Virus record (IMG/VR): IMGVR_UViG_3300033388_000677
Coordinates: 1-46,460 of that record
DNA length: 46,460 bases
DNA from: a virus
Direction: 5' to 3' (one strand)
The notes beneath the pieces were generated by a model. It worked only from the letters and a program-made list of their open reading frames with translations, did not search any database and was not told the DNA's origin. Shown one piece after another: positions 17,685 to 25,669 of the stretch; positions within the stretch are counted from its first letter, which is position 1, and the number at the start of each line of letters is the position of its first letter. The position numbers were made by a program, and so were the translations under genes.

Positions 17685-17921
17685 ATGACTACAGGACGAA
17701 TTGAGGAAGCACTCGCATTAGGTCCGATTTACAACGACGGGACTTATAAATATATAGGTGAAGCAAACCCCGGTACGGCGTTAACCGCTTCTAAATGGCG
17801 TGTACAACGTATAAATATTGCGACTACCCAAATCGAATGGGCTAACGTTAACGGCGTTAAAGCTGAATTCAATAACGTATTTACGGACGTCGGTACCGTT
17901 GCGGCTCTTTTATACTCATAA
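17685..17921 (+). CDS. Small tail-module protein of unknown function
   Basis: 78 aa with AGAGGTT before the ATG. The segment YIGEANPGTALTASKWRVQRI is beta-like and resembles short domains in phage fibre and adhesion proteins. It lies directly before the tailspike gene and may act with it as an adaptor. No firm family assigned. Confidence 0.65.
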   Translation: MTTGRIEEALALGPIYNDGTYKYIGEANPGTALTASKWRVQRINIATTQIEWANVNGVKAEFNNVFTDVGTVAALLYS

Positions 17922-17932
17922 GGGGTGAAATA

Positions 17933-19573
17933 ATGAGCATTTCCAAACATCTAAAAGAACACGCGATTTTAGGTATTTCAGCATTGCCCGCAAATACCGT
18001 AACCGTTGGCGTTGGTGGTATGTTTCCTACAATACAAGCCGCTGTCAATTTTGTAGAAACGCAAATTAATTTTATAGATTCAGGAGTAGCCTCTACTTAC
18101 GAAGAACTCGTACCCGAATCTGGATTCTGGACTGGATTAGCCGTGTCTGATTGGGCTAATGGTTCAAACATAGTAACTCTCGCAGCAACTGCTACTCATG
18201 CCAACAATGAAATATCTGGGAATACCCGACTTTGGTTACAAGCAGGATCAGAAAATCAATTTTACAGAATAATTGCACACCGCGAAGAAGAATCCTTTTT
18301 AACGGACTGCAAACGCATTGGTACATCTATAGCAGGTGCAACTGACCAAATCACTTTGTGGCGAGAAAACAAATGGGTAATCGAATTACTTGACGCACGT
18401 TATGAAGAGAGTGTATTAATATCAACAAATGTGTGCATCCGCTTTGTAGGCACTGCGAATACTGAATGGACTGGGTATCAGGCCTCTGCCTTGATGAAAG
18501 GTTCTGGATTCACCTACGGCGTTATAGAATTTAAAGACGTAGCTTGTCTAGCAGAGGGTAATCCGGGCAGTATCTACTCTTCAGCTTTCATGATAGGTAA
18601 CGTTGGCTCTACTGGCGCATGGGATGAAGAGAACACTATAGAATTACGTTTTTTAGAAGGTTGTAATTTAAACACTTGGCAATCAGATTTCATCAGTCCA
18701 GCAGTCCAAATTGGCAGCGTGTTTATGCATCATCTGACTCTTGCCAGTAATCCAATTATCTCAGCTGCCCACTTACTATACTTTATAGCCCAAGGAACGG
18801 TGCAGGTAAGCCATATTACATGGAATCTTATAGGCGTAGGGGTAGGGATAATTGAAGGAGACAGCTACTTGTTTGACGCAACTCGGGCTAGAAAATTAGT
18901 TATAGGCCATGTACATGTAAATGTACAATCAGGTTATGATGCGAATGGTACTTTAATAATAGTTCAAGGGGGGAAATTCTGCGAAGAAATTCATGTAGAT
19001 AATATTACTATAAGTTCTGATGATGCTTTTGCCGGATTAGGCTCAGCAGCACGTATCGGTATAGTAAGCATGTTCACAGCAGTCTCTGGGACGGGGGTTG
19101 CAGCAAGTAAGGTGTATATTGGAAACTGCTCTCTTAAATTTCCAAATGCACCACAAGGCGTTATTAATTTATATCGTGGCGATTCCGATACAGCAACAGA
19201 AGTTTACATAAGTGATTCGTCTGGTGGTGCTGTCGTACCAGACGCTGGTGATACTATCCACTGCAAGGTACTCGACTGGGTGCAAGCACTAGATTACGCA
19301 GCCGCTATTACTCCAAATCCTAATCTTGGTAACACTATAGACGTGGGTATACTTACCGCAGCTATTACAGTTAATGCGCCAGCCAACCCAATAATAGGTC
19401 AAAAAATGCGCGTATTATTCGAGCAAGGCGGCGTGGGTAATTTCGGTATAACATGGAATGCAATATTTAAGGCACAAGTTTTAGCTGCGGGCGCTACAGG
19501 TACTAAAGCCGCTTACGATTTTGAATATGACGGTGTTGATTGGTTACAAACTAATACTGTTCAATGGTTATAG
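17933..19573 (+). CDS. Tailspike / receptor-binding protein, probable beta-helix
   Basis: 546 aa, preceded by AAGGGGTG. The N-terminus has VGVGGMFPTIQAAVNFV, a classic lead-in to a right-handed beta-helix of the pectate-lyase type. The middle is rich in short strands (VSHITWNLIGVGVG, KLVIGHVHVNV). The last 90 residues (GQKMRVLFEQGG, FGITWNAIFKAQ, YDFEYDGVDWLQ) form a sandwich domain common at fibre and spike ends. It sits unusually between the hub and the central spike genes. From about 18000 to 19300 its codon use (GGA, GCA, TCT) differs from the neighbours, a sign of acquisition. Enzymatic activity is not shown. Confidence 0.72.
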   Translation: MSISKHLKEHAILGISALPANTVTVGVGGMFPTIQAAVNFVETQINFIDSGVASTYEELVPESGFWTGLAVSDWANGSNIVTLAATATHANNEISGNTRLWLQAGSENQFYRIIAHREEESFLTDCKRIGTSIAGATDQITLWRENKWVIELLDARYEESVLISTNVCIRFVGTANTEWTGYQASALMKGSGFTYGVIEFKDVACLAEGNPGSIYSSAFMIGNVGSTGAWDEENTIELRFLEGCNLNTWQSDFISPAVQIGSVFMHHLTLASNPIISAAHLLYFIAQGTVQVSHITWNLIGVGVGIIEGDSYLFDATRARKLVIGHVHVNVQSGYDANGTLIIVQGGKFCEEIHVDNITISSDDAFAGLGSAARIGIVSMFTAVSGTGVAASKVYIGNCSLKFPNAPQGVINLYRGDSDTATEVYISDSSGGAVVPDAGDTIHCKVLDWVQALDYAAAITPNPNLGNTIDVGILTAAITVNAPANPIIGQKMRVLFEQGGVGNFGITWNAIFKAQVLAAGATGTKAAYDFEYDGVDWLQTNTVQWL

Positions 19574-19574
19574 C

Positions 19575-20093
19575 GTGAATAAAATATCGAAAATATTATC
19601 GTTTGTTCGGGCGCTTCGAAACGGTGCTAAAATTAGCGATGTTAAAATCGATTCGGGCGGCGGTCCTAATGTTACCGCCGAACATTTCGCACCGGCGGGG
19701 GATGATTCATTCCCGTTAACAACCGATTACGCAATCGCGAGTAATACACAAGGCACCGGGAAACATGCTGTATTAGGTTACGTTGATCCGATTAACGAAC
19801 CTAAAGCCACACCGGGCGATAAACGTATATACGCGCGCGATGCGGAAACCGGTGCCGTAGTCGTTGAAATGTGGTTAAAAAACGATGGGTCCTCAATCAT
19901 GGAAAACGCTAACGGATCGATAGAATTATCCGCGAATGGTGACATAATTATAAATGGTGTTACAATCGCCGCTAACGGTGGTATTACGGCACCTAATAGT
20001 TTGGTATTAAATGGTAAAGAACTCGACGGACACGACCACCCTATAGCGTGGACCGACCCGGCGGGTTCAGGCACTTCGGGACCTAATAACTAA
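19575..20093 (+). CDS. Baseplate central spike, Mu gp45 / P2 gpV type
   Basis: 172 aa from GTG 19575, just after the tailspike stop; the longer in-frame start at 19521 lies inside that gene. The OB-like N-terminal part (HAVLGYVDPINEP, RIYARDAETGAVV) leads to a repetitive beta part (SIMENANGSIELSANGDI). The tip has GHDHP, the HxH metal-binding motif of membrane-piercing spikes, and ends in Gly/Ser/Pro. It trimerises below the hub and pierces the outer membrane. Confidence 0.87.
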   Translation: MNKISKILSFVRALRNGAKISDVKIDSGGGPNVTAEHFAPAGDDSFPLTTDYAIASNTQGTGKHAVLGYVDPINEPKATPGDKRIYARDAETGAVVVEMWLKNDGSSIMENANGSIELSANGDIIINGVTIAANGGITAPNSLVLNGKELDGHDHPIAWTDPAGSGTSGPNN

Positions 20094-20536
20094 TGGTACA
20101 ACAAGGCGACGTATTATTAGTTCAAACTACCGACGGCGGTAATATCACCGTTACAAACGGTATTATGGAAATGTCGCCGGGTTTAGAAACAATGGCTTAT
20201 TTGTGCATGTTCGGCGGTAACGAAGACGACGACGGACGCGCGGAAAACCCGGCTAATTGGTGGGGAAACATAAGCGAAAACGAAACGTCGAAACAATACC
20301 GAAGCGAAACACAAAATTTATTACAATCATTACCTGCAACGACGGGAAATTTACGTAAAATAGAAGACGCTGCGAATAGAGATTTAACCGTATTTACTGA
20401 ACAAAAAATCGCGTCATCGATAACGGTCATTGCAACAATCCCGGCATTAAATAAGATATCGGTACTTATAAATATCGAAGCGCGAGGCGAGGAAACTAGC
20501 TTCGAATACGTGGAAAACTGGAAGGCGAGTATATGA
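20093..20536 (+). CDS. Baseplate wedge protein, Mu gp46 family
   Basis: 147 aa, starting on the last base of the spike gene. Family features include GDVLLVQTTDGGNI at the N-terminus and DDDGRAENPANWWGN, followed by TGNLRKIEDAANRDL. It lies between gp45- and gp47-type genes as in Mu, and overlaps the next start by 4 bases. Confidence 0.87.
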   Translation: MVQQGDVLLVQTTDGGNITVTNGIMEMSPGLETMAYLCMFGGNEDDDGRAENPANWWGNISENETSKQYRSETQNLLQSLPATTGNLRKIEDAANRDLTVFTEQKIASSITVIATIPALNKISVLINIEARGEETSFEYVENWKASI

Positions 20537-21729
20537 GTTTAACGACCCCGACAACGCAAGAAGTAAACGACAATATTATCGCGCAACTTCAGGCGACATT
20601 AAATCAAACAATACCGTTATTACCTAAATCGTTTAATCGTGTACTTGCGAAAGTGTTAGCTGGTGTTTTTATTTTATTATATAAATACGGCGGTTCGATA
20701 TTTTTAAATTTATTTGTGGCAACCGCGTCCGATCAAGATACGACAATCCTCGGTATTATCGTTAACCCGCTTAAATTTTGGGGTCGATTAATTGGTATCG
20801 GTGACCCTGTATCCGCAACGCAAGCCGAATTATTAATCGATATTACCGTCGAAAATCAAGTCGGATCATTAGACTCAGGTTCGCAATTAATAAACGTTGA
20901 TAACGGCGTTACATATATTACGATAGGCGCTGTATTACTTAACGCCGCGACGGTATCCGCAACTATACGCGCGGTATCCGATCAACAAGGTGGTGGGGGT
21001 TCCGGTGTTATTGGCAACCTTGAACCCGGCGACACCGTTTCGTTTGCTAACGCGTTACCCAATGTGGCTAGAAATGCGCTCGTAAATACACAAACCGTCG
21101 TAGGTGCTAACGGTGAAAGTACCGAAGCATATCGACAACGAGTTGTCGATCGTTTTCAAAAATTACCGCAAGGGGGCGCGCTTGCCGATTACGAATTATG
21201 GGGTGAAGAAACCGCCGGTATAATTAACGTATACCCGTACACTAGCGATTGCCCCGGACAAGTCGACGTATATTGCGAAGCAACCGTCGCAAGTTCAGGT
21301 AGTGCCGACGGGATACCGTTACCCGCACAATTACAAGCCGTACTCGATTCGATTAATTTCGACGATAGCGGACTCGCAAGTCGTCGCCCGGCTAATGCGT
21401 TAGCTAATACGTACGCGATTACGCGTACCGAGTTCGATATTGAAGTTAATGGCTTAGTAGTTGACAACCCTAGTACGGTACAAGCTAATATTACGACCGC
21501 AATCGAAGAATATTTCTTAGATCGTGAGCCGTTTATCGAAGGGCTTTCTATATTACCTCGTAAAGATCGTGTTACACGTTCCGGGGTATCTGGTGTCGTT
21601 GACGATATCGTTAGCGCCGCAGGGGGTGTATTTAATTCGGTGGTCGTAGAACAAGCGACCGTAATTGTCGATATTTATTCGCTCGGTATTGGTGAAAAAT
21701 CTAAAGCTAGTACGGTGTCATTTATATAA
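20533..21729 (+). CDS. Baseplate J-like protein, Mu gp47 family
   Basis: 398 aa with GGCGAG before the start. Baseplate_J features: LYKYGGSIFLNLFVATASDQ, DRFQKLPQGGALADYELWG, and IEEYFLDREPFIEG with SGVSGVVDDIVSAAGG near the C-terminus. It is the main wedge protein that joins the hub to the periphery. Confidence 0.92.
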   Translation: MSLTTPTTQEVNDNIIAQLQATLNQTIPLLPKSFNRVLAKVLAGVFILLYKYGGSIFLNLFVATASDQDTTILGIIVNPLKFWGRLIGIGDPVSATQAELLIDITVENQVGSLDSGSQLINVDNGVTYITIGAVLLNAATVSATIRAVSDQQGGGGSGVIGNLEPGDTVSFANALPNVARNALVNTQTVVGANGESTEAYRQRVVDRFQKLPQGGALADYELWGEETAGIINVYPYTSDCPGQVDVYCEATVASSGSADGIPLPAQLQAVLDSINFDDSGLASRRPANALANTYAITRTEFDIEVNGLVVDNPSTVQANITTAIEEYFLDREPFIEGLSILPRKDRVTRSGVSGVVDDIVSAAGGVFNSVVVEQATVIVDIYSLGIGEKSKASTVSFI

Positions 21730-22544
21730 TGTTTTTAAATATATTTAAACATCTATTACCAAATGCGCGAGCATGGCGATTGATCGTCGATAAACAATTA
21801 CGACAATTTTTTGATGGTTTATCCGTCGCCGTTGGCGATGATATTAAAACATTTTTAGACGGGGTATTTAGTGATATCGACCCACAAACAACGCGGGAAC
21901 TTGTAGCATACGAAACACAATTCGGATTACGCGACACCGGGTTAACCGAACAAGAACGTCGCGACCGATTAGCGGCCACATGGCGGGCATTAGGTGGACA
22001 AGACCCCCGATACATACAAGATACGTTACAGGCTAACGGGTTTGATGTTTATGTCCATGAATGGTGGACCCCCGGAAGCGAACCCGCACCCGATGTTAAA
22101 GCGTGTGTAACGCCTCGTAACCCAACGTTATATTTACGCGATAGTGGCGATAGTATTATATATTTAACGGGTGCGGGCGAGCCGCTTATGGAAGCCGGGG
22201 AAGCAACCGCCGAAGCTGGGGAACGCTTATCGTTACCGGGTTATATATTAGTAAATAAAGTATTTAAAACTTCTCGTAATGTTTTATCGTTATCGGGTGA
22301 GTTATTTATGGAAGCCGGGGAAGCCGACGCCATAAGCGGTAATTATAATGGTTTTGTCGAAACACCTGTCGAATATTTTATACCAACGGACGCTGCAAAA
22401 TGGCCGTATTTCCTGTATATTGGTGGTCAAATATTCGGGGGTCAAGCACAAATAGACCCGAAACGTAAAGACGAATTCGAGGCGCTTTGTTTAAAAATTT
22501 GCCCCGCTCAACAATGGCTAGGTATAATAGTCGAATATGTATAA
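21729..22544 (+). CDS. Baseplate peripheral protein, Mu gp48 (YmfQ/DUF2313) family
   Basis: 271 aa, sharing its first base with the J-gene stop. The start HLLPNARAWRLIVDKQLRQF and the block RDTGLTEQERRDRLAATWRA are typical of DUF2313. The end CPAQQWLGIIVEYV also fits. Two copies of an MEAGEA-type segment (about 157 and 196) form an internal repeat. The tail fibre follows, as in Mu. Confidence 0.88.
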   Translation: MFLNIFKHLLPNARAWRLIVDKQLRQFFDGLSVAVGDDIKTFLDGVFSDIDPQTTRELVAYETQFGLRDTGLTEQERRDRLAATWRALGGQDPRYIQDTLQANGFDVYVHEWWTPGSEPAPDVKACVTPRNPTLYLRDSGDSIIYLTGAGEPLMEAGEATAEAGERLSLPGYILVNKVFKTSRNVLSLSGELFMEAGEADAISGNYNGFVETPVEYFIPTDAAKWPYFLYIGGQIFGGQAQIDPKRKDEFEALCLKICPAQQWLGIIVEYV

Positions 22545-22558
22545 GAGGATTTTAAACC

Positions 22559-23416
22559 ATGTCAATTAATCTATTAACTCAATACCCTACGCAGGTCGGC
22601 CCCGTTGTTGCCGGTTGGCCTCTCGGCGAACCTCGCAATATTACAGCACCGGGCGACGGTACAGGTACACCGTGGGAAGCGGCAATCATTAAAGACACCG
22701 AAGGTTTAAAACAAGCGTTATTAACGTCCGCAGGTATTACGCCGAGCGGTACACCGGACAAAGTAACGGCGTCGGAATATTTACAGGCGATTATCGAATT
22801 AGCGTCGGGACGTGCTTACACATACGACGAAAGCGGTGTCGCTAATACATACGATGTGGATATCCGCGCCAATCAGCAAGCACCCGCGAGTTACTTCGAC
22901 GGAATGATTATTCGATTTACACCGGGGAATGATAATACCAGCGCGTCGACCGTGGACGTTAATAGTTTAGGCACCAAAAACATATTAAAACAAGACGGTG
23001 TAACAGCGTTAACCGGTGGCGAATTAACCACAACTAAAGAAATCGAACTCAAATATAACGGTACGAATTTTGTATTAACGTCCGATATTGTTACGGGAAT
23101 CTATGATTTTGGCAACGTTGCTGCGAGTTCTGATGCGGGTGAAGTCAATATAATACATGGGTTGGGTACGGACGATATAGATTTCGGTGCATCACTGGAA
23201 ACCGGTACAAGCTATACAGGGTCTAGTAGTGCATCTTCATTTATGATGCTTACAAGTAATAACAGAATGGTTATTGGGATCAACTCCCAATCGGCAAGCA
23301 CCCCTGTAATAGTCACTGCGCCCGCAGCGGGAAATATTAAAGTCGATGTACATAACGAACATACAGTATTGCAATCAATGAAATTACATTGGTGGGCGAG
23401 GCGTCGTAATGCCTAA
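22559..23416 (+). CDS. Tail fibre protein
   Basis: 285 aa with AGAGG before the ATG. The N-terminal part has a helical attachment-like stretch (IIKDTEGLKQALLTSAGITP, KVTASEYLQAIIELASG). The middle has the common fibre module PASYFDGMIIRFTPGNDNTS with TVDVNSLGTKNI. The C-terminal 110 residues are Ser-rich and end in LHWWARRRNA, a possible receptor-binding tip. It sits between the last baseplate gene and the endolysin. Confidence 0.78.
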   Translation: MSINLLTQYPTQVGPVVAGWPLGEPRNITAPGDGTGTPWEAAIIKDTEGLKQALLTSAGITPSGTPDKVTASEYLQAIIELASGRAYTYDESGVANTYDVDIRANQQAPASYFDGMIIRFTPGNDNTSASTVDVNSLGTKNILKQDGVTALTGGELTTTKEIELKYNGTNFVLTSDIVTGIYDFGNVAASSDAGEVNIIHGLGTDDIDFGASLETGTSYTGSSSASSFMMLTSNNRMVIGINSQSASTPVIVTAPAAGNIKVDVHNEHTVLQSMKLHWWARRRNA

Positions 23417-23942
23417 TTTAAAACAACACATAATCGACGAAATTATCCGGGTCGAAGGTGGTTACGTTAACGACCCGAACGATTCCGGCGGCGAAACTAA
23501 TTTCGGTATTACCGAAGCGGTTGCCCGACCCTATTTTAACGGCGATATGCGCGATTTACCGCGCGAAATTGCCGTCGCTATCTATACTGTTCAATATTGG
23601 GATAAAGTTCGCGGTGATGATCTTGTCGCATTATCCGAAGCGGTTGCCGAAGAAGTTGTGGATACAGGTGTCAATATGGGACCGAAGCGCGCCGGGACGT
23701 TTTTACAACGTTCATTAAACGTACTTAATAATCGTGGGCAACTATACCCAGACATTACAGTCGATGGAAGTATCGGTCCGGGGACAATTTCAGCACTCAC
23801 AAGCTATTTAAACGTTCGCGATGGTGTTACACTCGTTAAAATGTTGAATTGTTTACAAGGAGCGTTCTACGTTGATTTAGCAGAACGACGCGAAAAGGAC
23901 GAAAAGTTTATTAACGGTTGGTTTAAAAATAGGGTTTCATAA
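23409..23942 (+). CDS. Endolysin, glycoside hydrolase family 108
   Basis: 177 aa, overlapping the fibre gene by 8 bases. The signature EGGYVNDPNDSGGETNFGIT contains the catalytic Glu16. Later VDTGVNMGPKRAGTFLQRSL and TVDGSIGPGTISAL match the C-terminal peptidoglycan-binding part of this family. It cleaves the glycan strand of peptidoglycan. There is no signal peptide, so holin-dependent release is expected. Confidence 0.93.
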   Translation: MPNLKQHIIDEIIRVEGGYVNDPNDSGGETNFGITEAVARPYFNGDMRDLPREIAVAIYTVQYWDKVRGDDLVALSEAVAEEVVDTGVNMGPKRAGTFLQRSLNVLNNRGQLYPDITVDGSIGPGTISALTSYLNVRDGVTLVKMLNCLQGAFYVDLAERREKDEKFINGWFKNRVS

Positions 23943-24316
23943 TGACCGGTAGCAGTCAAAAAACTATAACTATAACACCCGAAGATTTAAAAGCGTTAGA
24001 ACGATTAGCCGTACTAGAGGCGGGACATAAGATACTTGTTGGTGATTTTCAAAAAGGTCGCGACCACGTTGATAAAACGTTAGATAAGATATTCGAAAAA
24101 GTTAATTCAATACCGGGAAAAGTTACGGAGTGTAAGGATACACTTGAAAAGGATATCAACGATAAATACATGAGTAAAGCCGCCGGGTTATTACTGGAAC
24201 AAAAATTAACAAGTAATACGAAATCATTAAAACTGTGGATAGTATCATCGGTTGGCGGCGCAACGTCCGCAGGCGTTTTTTTACTGTGGCTACTTAAAAT
24301 CAACCCAGTGGTGTAA
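23942..24316 (+). CDS. Lysis-cassette membrane protein with coiled coil (holin-associated)
   Basis: 124 aa, sharing one base with the endolysin stop. Residues 10-90 are predicted helical and charged. A single hydrophobic segment follows near the C-terminus (LWIVSSVGGATSAGVFLLWLL). This layout resembles XhlA/haemolysin-type proteins that support lysis. Position makes a lysis role likely; whether it is holin or accessory is open. Confidence 0.68.
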   Translation: MTGSSQKTITITPEDLKALERLAVLEAGHKILVGDFQKGRDHVDKTLDKIFEKVNSIPGKVTECKDTLEKDINDKYMSKAAGLLLEQKLTSNTKSLKLWIVSSVGGATSAGVFLLWLLKINPVV

Positions 24317-24318
24317 AT

Positions 24319-24531
24319 ATGAACGACGATACTGATTACATGCGTAAATACAGGGTTTTCCCAGTGCTATTCAGCTTATTCTATGCTTATCTTATGTTAT
24401 TAACGTTTGAATGGTATACAGCGTTATTGACACCCCATGACGGACAATCAGTATTTGCTGGGTTAATATTTACGGCGGGCGCGGCATGGTTTAAATTTTA
24501 TGTTCAATCGGGTAATAAACAACATGAATAA
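24319..24531 (+). CDS. Holin candidate with two transmembrane segments
   Basis: 70 aa. Two hydrophobic stretches, VLFSLFYAYLMLLTFEWY and VFAGLIFTAGAAWFKFYV, are joined by a short loop, and the ends are charged. Size and topology fit class II holins, and it lies between endolysin and spanins. Its end overlaps the i-spanin gene by 8 bases. Confidence 0.72.
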   Translation: MNDDTDYMRKYRVFPVLFSLFYAYLMLLTFEWYTALLTPHDGQSVFAGLIFTAGAAWFKFYVQSGNKQHE

Positions 24532-25066
24532 AAATATAATTGCGGGGTTAATTATATTCGGTTTGATATTAGTGTCCGGGTTTGGCGGGTATCAATACAG
24601 CGAATCCGAACACGCTAAAAAAGTAACCGAATTAAATAAAACAATATACGATTTAGGCGTCGTTGTTCAAAATGAAACAAATCGACAAGCCGAAACTAAC
24701 CGACGATTAAAAGTCGCTAACCGAGACCGGATCAATGCTCTTAAAATCAATGACCACATTAACGCGACCGTTAAACACCTACAGGATAAACTTAATGAAT
24801 CCGTTAAAGAACTGGACACGGTACGCACTGATTATAATTATATTATCCTCGATGTGGGTTCTATTAACAGGGTGTACAATCAGTCGCGACGTGAATGTAA
24901 CGGACTCGCCGACACTAACGATTCCCCCGTCGTATCCGCGCAGTTATCGGAATTTACCGGCGATAGCATTGCCGAAGTCGTCCGGTACACCGTTGCCCGT
25001 TACTGCGAAATAGCGACCGATTATAATAATTTGTATTTAGATGCTGAGAAATTACTTGCTAATTAA
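24524..25066 (+). CDS. Inner-membrane spanin (Rz-like)
   Basis: 180 aa from ATG 24524. The first 25 residues hold one membrane anchor (IIAGLIIFGLILVSGFGGY), followed by a long periplasmic coiled coil rich in Lys, Glu and Asn. Class, size and position match Rz i-spanins, which bridge to the outer-membrane partner to fuse the two membranes at lysis. The partner is encoded inside this gene in another frame. An earlier in-frame ATG at 24500 lies in the holin gene. Confidence 0.85.
   Translation: MNKNIIAGLIIFGLILVSGFGGYQYSESEHAKKVTELNKTIYDLGVVVQNETNRQAETNRRLKVANRDRINALKINDHINATVKHLQDKLNESVKELDTVRTDYNYIILDVGSINRVYNQSRRECNGLADTNDSPVVSAQLSEFTGDSIAEVVRYTVARYCEIATDYNNLYLDAEKLLAN
24795..25013 (+). CDS. 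Outer-membrane spanin lipoprotein (Rz1-like), embedded in Rz
   Basis: 72 aa from ATG 24795, preceded by AGGAT at a good distance. It has a basic start, a hydrophobic stretch (YALIIIILSSMWV) and the lipobox LLTGC. A short Pro/Ser-rich mature part follows (IPPSYPRSYRNLPAIALP). It lies entirely within the i-spanin gene in a different frame, a known Rz/Rz1 arrangement. A longer form from 24735 is possible but would put a charged stretch before the signal. Confidence 0.85.
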   Translation: MNPLKNWTRYALIIIILSSMWVLLTGCTISRDVNVTDSPTLTIPPSYPRSYRNLPAIALPKSSGTPLPVTAK

Positions 25067-25266
25067 TCAACGTTTCTTTGTTCGATTGTCATTATATCGG
25101 TCGGTTTAGCTTTTATCGGATTGTTGTTAATAATAAAATAGTAATAATCTCTATCCGCAGCCTTAACGGGTTTAATGGTTGTTATTTCGGGGTTATCGAT
25201 ACGACCGTCAAACGTTGCGATACTAATAACCCGGTCGTTTATTTTTGTTCTAATTTCGTAACTCAT
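25063..25266 (-). CDS. Small protein of unknown function, last gene of the left early operon
   Basis: 67 aa with GGAG before the ATG on the minus strand. A beta-rich pattern (EIRTKINDRVISIATFDGRI, DYYYFIINNNPIKAKP) suggests a small SH3-like or OB-like fold. Its stop overlaps the i-spanin stop by 4 bases, so late and early transcription converge here. No family recognised. Confidence 0.7.
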   Translation of the reverse strand: MSYEIRTKINDRVISIATFDGRIDNPEITTIKPVKAADRDYYYFIINNNPIKAKPTDIMTIEQRNVD

Positions 25267-25269
25267 TTA

Positions 25270-25533
25270 TTAATACTCCACGGGTAACGGGCACGAAATA
25301 GCGTCTAAGCCTTTTTCGGTAATCATACAATCATTATCATCAATGCAAAGTACCGCACCTTTATCACATAACGCGCGCATAGTTATCGTTAAATATAAAA
25401 CAGACTTTAGACCGTCGTAGTTTGATTTAAAACATTGTTTTTCATAACGATAAGTGTATGCGCGTATTTTAGCGCCATGCACTAAAGCCTTTAATACGCG
25501 TTTTTGTACTTTTGTATATCTTACTTTTGACAT
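25270..25533 (-). CDS. Small winged-helix-like protein
   Basis: 87 aa with GAGGCG before the ATG, only 3 bases from the next gene. The pattern KVQKRVLKALVHGAKI, then LTITMRALCDKGAVLCIDDN and CMITEKGLDAI looks like a winged helix (helices followed by a hairpin). It may bind DNA. The assignment is by pattern only. Confidence 0.68.
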   Translation of the reverse strand: MSKVRYTKVQKRVLKALVHGAKIRAYTYRYEKQCFKSNYDGLKSVLYLTITMRALCDKGAVLCIDDNDCMITEKGLDAISCPLPVEY

Positions 25534-25543
25534 TATTTACGCC

Positions 25544-25666
25544 TCAATGGATTATAAAAAAGATTATAGCAATTACACAACCCGCAATACATCCGCCGAT
25601 AAAACCGCTTTGACAATTCCAAAACTCCCACCATTTGACATTATATACATTATTAGTTTTTTTCAT
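25544..25666 (-). CDS. 40-aa small membrane protein
   Basis: ATG at 25666 is preceded by GGGGTGA, and the gene starts 3 bases after the polymerase stop. The product begins MKKTNNVYNVKWWEFWNC and ends in one strong membrane segment (FIGGCIAGCVIAIIFFIIH). It is tightly packed between two genes in the same direction, which supports translation. Function unknown; small membrane proteins in early operons often act on the host envelope. Confidence 0.65.
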   Translation of the reverse strand: MKKTNNVYNVKWWEFWNCQSGFIGGCIAGCVIAIIFFIIH

Positions 25667-25669
25667 TGG

